From Juglans regia (lineage: Eukaryota; Streptophyta; Magnoliopsida; Fagales; Juglandaceae), in contig NC_049912.1 in assembly GCF_001411555.2 (NCBI RefSeq), positions 28,435,514-28,499,513 on the forward strand: DNA of 64,000 bases. Reading direction: 5' to 3'. The notes beneath the pieces were generated by a model that saw nothing but the letters and a program-made list of their open reading frames with translations, was not told the origin of the DNA and did no database searches. The translations under genes and the position numbers were made by a program. This document shows, piece by piece, positions 60,801-64,000 of the stretch. Positions within the stretch are counted from its first letter, which is position 1; each line of letters opens with the position of its first letter.

Positions 60801-63800
60801 CAATTCAGACTAAGCTATTTATAATTTATTCATATATAGACTAGTATTTTTGAATATAATTTATATATATATTTATATATAATTTATTCATATATCGACT
60901 ATACCAAAACGGTACACGAAACGGTACCGGTACCAAAATATTTAGTTCAAGTACCGTTACGGTATTCAAATCATTGCTTTATAGTGCTATAGATTTCAAT
61001 TGGCTCAATTTCAATGATTTTCTTGTATCGATCTATAGTTCTTAATTAGGTGCATTATTTTGTATATGTCCTGTGTGCTTGGGATATGTCTATTTTTTAT
61101 ATTAATAAAATTTGCTTTTACTTTTAAAAAATGTAGCTTCTATTAGTTGTTCAAACACAAGGAAGAATAAGGCTAAGAGATTACCGCATAAGTAGGGTTG
61201 TGATAGTCATCCTTATGCACTGTTTGGAGCGTCCGAAATAGAGGATGCTGTGGAGTATCATATCGGCCATCACATAAATCAAGTCCTCCAACAAAAGCTA
61301 TTATTTTCCTCTTATTATTGCCAGCATCAGCATCCACAATTACAGTTTTTTGATGATGTGTATAGATTGTTTCAACTTCCTGATACAAGAAGAAAGAAAA
61401 AAAAATTAAATTTCATAGCGACTGAATATTAATCCAGTTTCAGTTATAGATAAGGACATTTCTATAAGCAACCTCTTTTCTTGTGATCACATATAAGCTA
61501 TCTAATGTAATATTTTAAAAATCGATCATGTCATCCGTTACTAATTATTAATAGCTTAAACAGTACATTAATGGCAATGCAATTGGATTACTCCCTTTGT
61601 GATTATTTGACTCGCCAGAGATGGGCTCAGCTTTAAGCAATCAACCATGCTAAATTCTTATTTAGTTTCTCAACTCACCAAGTCAAACACCTCATAGTGA
61701 AATTCATTTTTTGGGCACCAATCCTGGGTTAGGGTCATGTAGATACATGGTGGATGCCAAATTTACCAACCATATTAATCACCAATAATGTAGGAGGACA
61801 AAATTTTTTCTTTCCCTCCCTTTGGATAGAATGTAGGATGTGGCACTAATTTTTCCAGTAAAACTGAAATCCTCAGGTCCCAACAATATAGGAGTTCTAA
61901 ACAATGATATAAAAGAACTTTAAAAATGATGCAGAAAATTGTAGAGCATTGCGTCAAGCATGAAACAGTGCCTAAAAAGGTAAAAAAGACTTTTATATCT
62001 TACCCTTTGTTTGATCCAGCTATGTCGCTTTCCAGCAATGCGGGGACAAAGTAGCACTTGCACAGTAGAATTCTTGAAGAAACGGCGAGTTTCCTCATCA
62101 TGGGTTTGCATGATTCCATCCTGCATATAAACAGGCATACTGAAAAAATATATCTTATAAAGTTTTCTTATTATAATCGAAAACGGCAAGCAATATGTAG
62201 AATAGTTTAAGCACATTTTGAGGTGTAATCAAAACATAGAAATCATTGATTATGACAATAAGCTTATCAAGCTCCACCTAAGAACTCAAAACAAAGAAAA
62301 CAAAAGTATTACGTGAATATAAGCATCAAAATACAACAAAACATGCTATGCTGCCAGCCTGCCATGCAGGATACTTATTTGTAAGACTTAAAATCCAAAC
62401 TCCAGGTTAGGCCAACATATAGATTGCATTTTAATGATTGCTCTACTCTAAAATCTGATATGAATAACTAAGTCACATGGTTTAATAAGTGAAATCTGGA
62501 AACTAGGGTACATGCTACACGGAAATGTCATAAAATGTTTCTGAAGGTAAGTTACTCACTGTTTTGTAACCCAAAATGCTCCTTGATGTAGGGTCATCCC
62601 AAATAAGCAGCAGTACTCTTACTCCTTCCCGGGACTTGGCCCTCAAAATATCCCCTAGTGTGACATCTGCTTGACCAGCATCCCGTACAAGTCTAACTTT
62701 GTGCCACAGGGACCACCCAGTAATGTAAATCAAACGACGGGCTTGAAGTATTGAATCAAAAATGTCATGCCAACATTTCCCATGCACATAATACATCCCT
62801 CGATCAAGCATCACGTCTGGAAGGGATCCATCTGGAACATGGGCATCTTGATAAAGAGTGACCATTCCTCCTTTCCTGAGAGGAAAGTATGTTCCAGGAA
62901 CCCCATCGTAATCAGGGCCTGCCCCCACTCCATGATGGTAACTGCTCAGTTTCTCAATTGGAGTGTACTGAATTGAAAGACTCAAGGTAGCTCCGGGCTT
63001 ACAAGGCTTCCCACTACCATTCAGAATTGGGTAGGTTCCTTCAACCTTTATCCCTGAATATATCTGTTCCACTGGAATTGCCACAACTCCCATAAGCTGC
63101 GACCCCACTACATCGCTGTCTTTAACCGCAAAATGCACCTCAGCTGCGCTATGCGCCACTGGCACATAGAAATGTTGCTTCCAATCAGGATTCTCACTAT
63201 TGCTAATCACAAAAGTCCTCCCAATTACAGCATCTGATACTGAAATTGAAACATAAGGATCACTGGTGATCTTAGTATTCATGTGGCCTTCAATTTTGTT
63301 GCTCATGTTCACTGGTAATTTCGCAAACATATCCCCCAAAGTCTTATGGAACAAGTCCATATTCGGAAGGTTTTGTGCACGATAAATCCAAATATCTAAA
63401 TTCCCATGTAAAAGCAACACCTTCAATGATCCTTTATTCTGCCGAGGCAAAATCTGCAAGGACTGACCGTGCTGCGACCCATTGAATGAGCCCGAGTGAC
63501 CATACGCAGAATTTCCAGATGAATCGATCTCACTCGAATAAGACACCTCAGAACTAATCGGAAACGAGTGGTTAGGATATGCGTAAAAGTCCCCTTGCCT
63601 ATCGTACCTCGCGCCAGGAGGGGCACTCGTCAATGGTGGCACTGAAACAGCGGGGGGTGATGCAGGGGCAGTAGGGTGATTTTCAGACAAACGCACATTA
63701 AGGAAAAGATCATCCAAAGGTGGGTAAGCAGGAGTGTGAGAAGCACTGGAATAATTTGCACTGTCAAGATTCGCGGATGACCCAGTTTCTATAGAACTTG

Positions 63801-64000
63801 AGCCATCCTGTCGGTGATGATTGGAAAAGCTATTGGCCCGGGAAGGGACTTGGGGTGGGCTTTCGATAGACGGGTATAAGCCGGGTTGTTGGTAATGGTA
63901 ATGTGAGGAGCCATATTGTAAACTACTATGGTGTTGAAGGGTTGGTTGTGGAGCATTGTGACGAATCGGAGCAACTGGATATGGGTATGGATAGGGAGGA
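54805..64000 (-). CDS. PLDBETA1: Phospholipase D beta (PLDbeta1-like), 5' end outside the window
   Basis: Hydrolyses membrane phospholipids to phosphatidic acid; the beta type needs PIP2 and micromolar calcium. Exons: 62560-64000 (continues past the edge), 62004-62120, 61185-61379, 58917-59165, 58706-58774, 58452-58599, 57644-57792, 56696-56872, 56260-56457, 54805-55098. All junctions are GT-AG and 1011 residues are visible; the Arabidopsis protein has about 1080, so roughly 70 N-terminal residues are missing. The start is a Pro/Tyr-rich tail, typical of beta isoforms. A C2 domain follows (about 62960-63430; [31 protein letters not shown]). The first HKD motif is [11 protein letters not shown] in exon 3 and the second is [13 protein letters not shown] with [10 protein letters not shown] in exon 9; both are intact. 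The C-terminus ends [12 protein letters not shown]. Introns carry a SINE, MITEs and a TRIM array. Confidence 0.94.
55455..55614 (-). mobile_element. tRNA-derived SINE (Au-like) in PLD intron 9
   Basis: On the minus strand it starts TTGGGGTTGGCTCAGTGATA (A box) and has AAGATTCGAATTC (B box) about 45 bases later, followed by AACAATTTCTATAGGCC. This order matches the Au family of plant SINEs. The 3' end is approximate. Confidence 0.7.
56619..56637. repeat. (AC)n microsatellite in PLD intron 8
   Basis: About nine CA units between exons 9 and 8 of the PLD gene. Confidence 0.85.
58035..58124 (+). repeat. Retroposon 3'-end relic in PLD intron 6
   Basis: TATACTCCCTGTGCACTTGG is followed by a pyrimidine-rich stretch, CAATAAAATTC and ACTTATAAAAAAAAG, a 3'-end layout shared with 61050-61128. 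Confidence 0.5.
59459..59668. repeat. AT-rich foldback MITE, family A copy 12 (PLD intron 3)
   Basis: Left TTCATTTGTTTTCGCG with ATGAGATGAGTTGAGATT; right GATGAGATGAGTTGAGATG, then AAAACAAACGAGGC; common core between. This copy has unusually many G substitutions in its core. Confidence 0.75.
59820..60436 (-). mobile_element. TRIM retrotransposon array: three LTRs and two internal domains
   Basis: LTRs lie at 59820-59992 (173 bp), 60095-60163 (69 bp, internally deleted) and 60266-60436 (171 bp); each has TGTAAY at the left and TATCACA at the right. The 102-bp internal domains (59993-60094, 60164-60265) have, on the minus strand, TGATATCAGAGAC next to the LTR (initiator-Met-type primer site) and AAGAGGGGGAGAT or a longer G run before the next LTR (polypurine tract). 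GACAT flanks both outer ends (59815-59819, 60437-60441). No protein is encoded. The element sits in PLD intron 3, antisense-neutral with respect to splicing signals, and lies in the gene's own orientation. Confidence 0.9.
60609..60972. mobile_element. MITE-like element with CAAATACCGTA termini
   Basis: The left end TTTCAAATACCGTACCG is mirrored by CCGTTACGGTATTCAAAT at the right. ACCGGCC/GGCCGATAT words near the left end form further short inverted repeats. About 364 bp, non-coding, in PLD intron 3. Confidence 0.65.
61050..61128 (+). repeat. Retroposon 3'-end relic in PLD intron 3
   Basis: TATGTCCTGTGTGCTTGGGA, then TAATAAAATTTGC and an A-rich end, similar to 58035-58124. Confidence 0.5.

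Noticed and set aside
54805..64000. PLD gamma instead of PLD beta
   Set aside because: The Pro/Tyr-rich N-terminal tail and the [20 protein letters not shown] stretch fit the beta type; gamma isoforms have a much shorter N-terminus.

Overview
This is nuclear DNA of a woody-type eudicot, most likely a rosid. The evidence is intron-rich genes with plant-specific families (WRINKLED-type double AP2, TCP, LysM, phospholipase D beta, NUDT3), AT-rich intergenic DNA full of MITEs, a copia retrotransposon, a TRIM, a tRNA-derived SINE and a plant nuclear tRNA-Leu. A Fagales-like genome is my guess from the repeats, not a demonstrated assignment.

Layout. 19-31993 holds four genes, all on the minus strand: a folate-biopterin transporter (FBT3-like, 5 exons), a WRI3/WRI4-type AP2 factor (8 exons, one of 9 nt), an F-box-less tubby-like protein (TLP8-like, 9 exons) and Nudix hydrolase 3 with its peptidase-M49-like half (21 exons). 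I rebuilt each exon by exon; every chain keeps frame and uses GT-AG borders, except NUDT3 intron 1, which reads GC-AG. 33743-38313 is a decayed Ty1/copia element on the minus strand. 38861-39214 is a small membrane LysM gene on the plus strand. 39362-51959 is gene-poor, with one tRNA-Leu(AAG), many MITEs, retroelement debris and an odd GC-rich island near 47.7-48.1 kb. 51960-52994 is an intronless class I TCP gene (TCP9/TCP19 type). 54805-64000 is most of a phospholipase D beta gene on the minus strand, whose N-terminus runs off the right edge; its introns contain a SINE, several MITEs and a three-LTR TRIM array.

How the genes relate. They do not form a pathway. The FBT-WRI-TLP8-NUDT3 block matches, from remembered Arabidopsis locus numbers, At1g79690 (NUDT3)-At1g79700 (WRI4)-At1g79710 (FBT3), and its duplicate At1g16060 (WRI3/ADAP)-At1g16070 (TLP8). 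The window therefore appears to keep an ancestral order that Arabidopsis split between two duplicated segments. No new multi-gene system is evident. The most unusual content is the repeat architecture, the GC-AG intron and a possible alternative C-terminus of the LysM gene.
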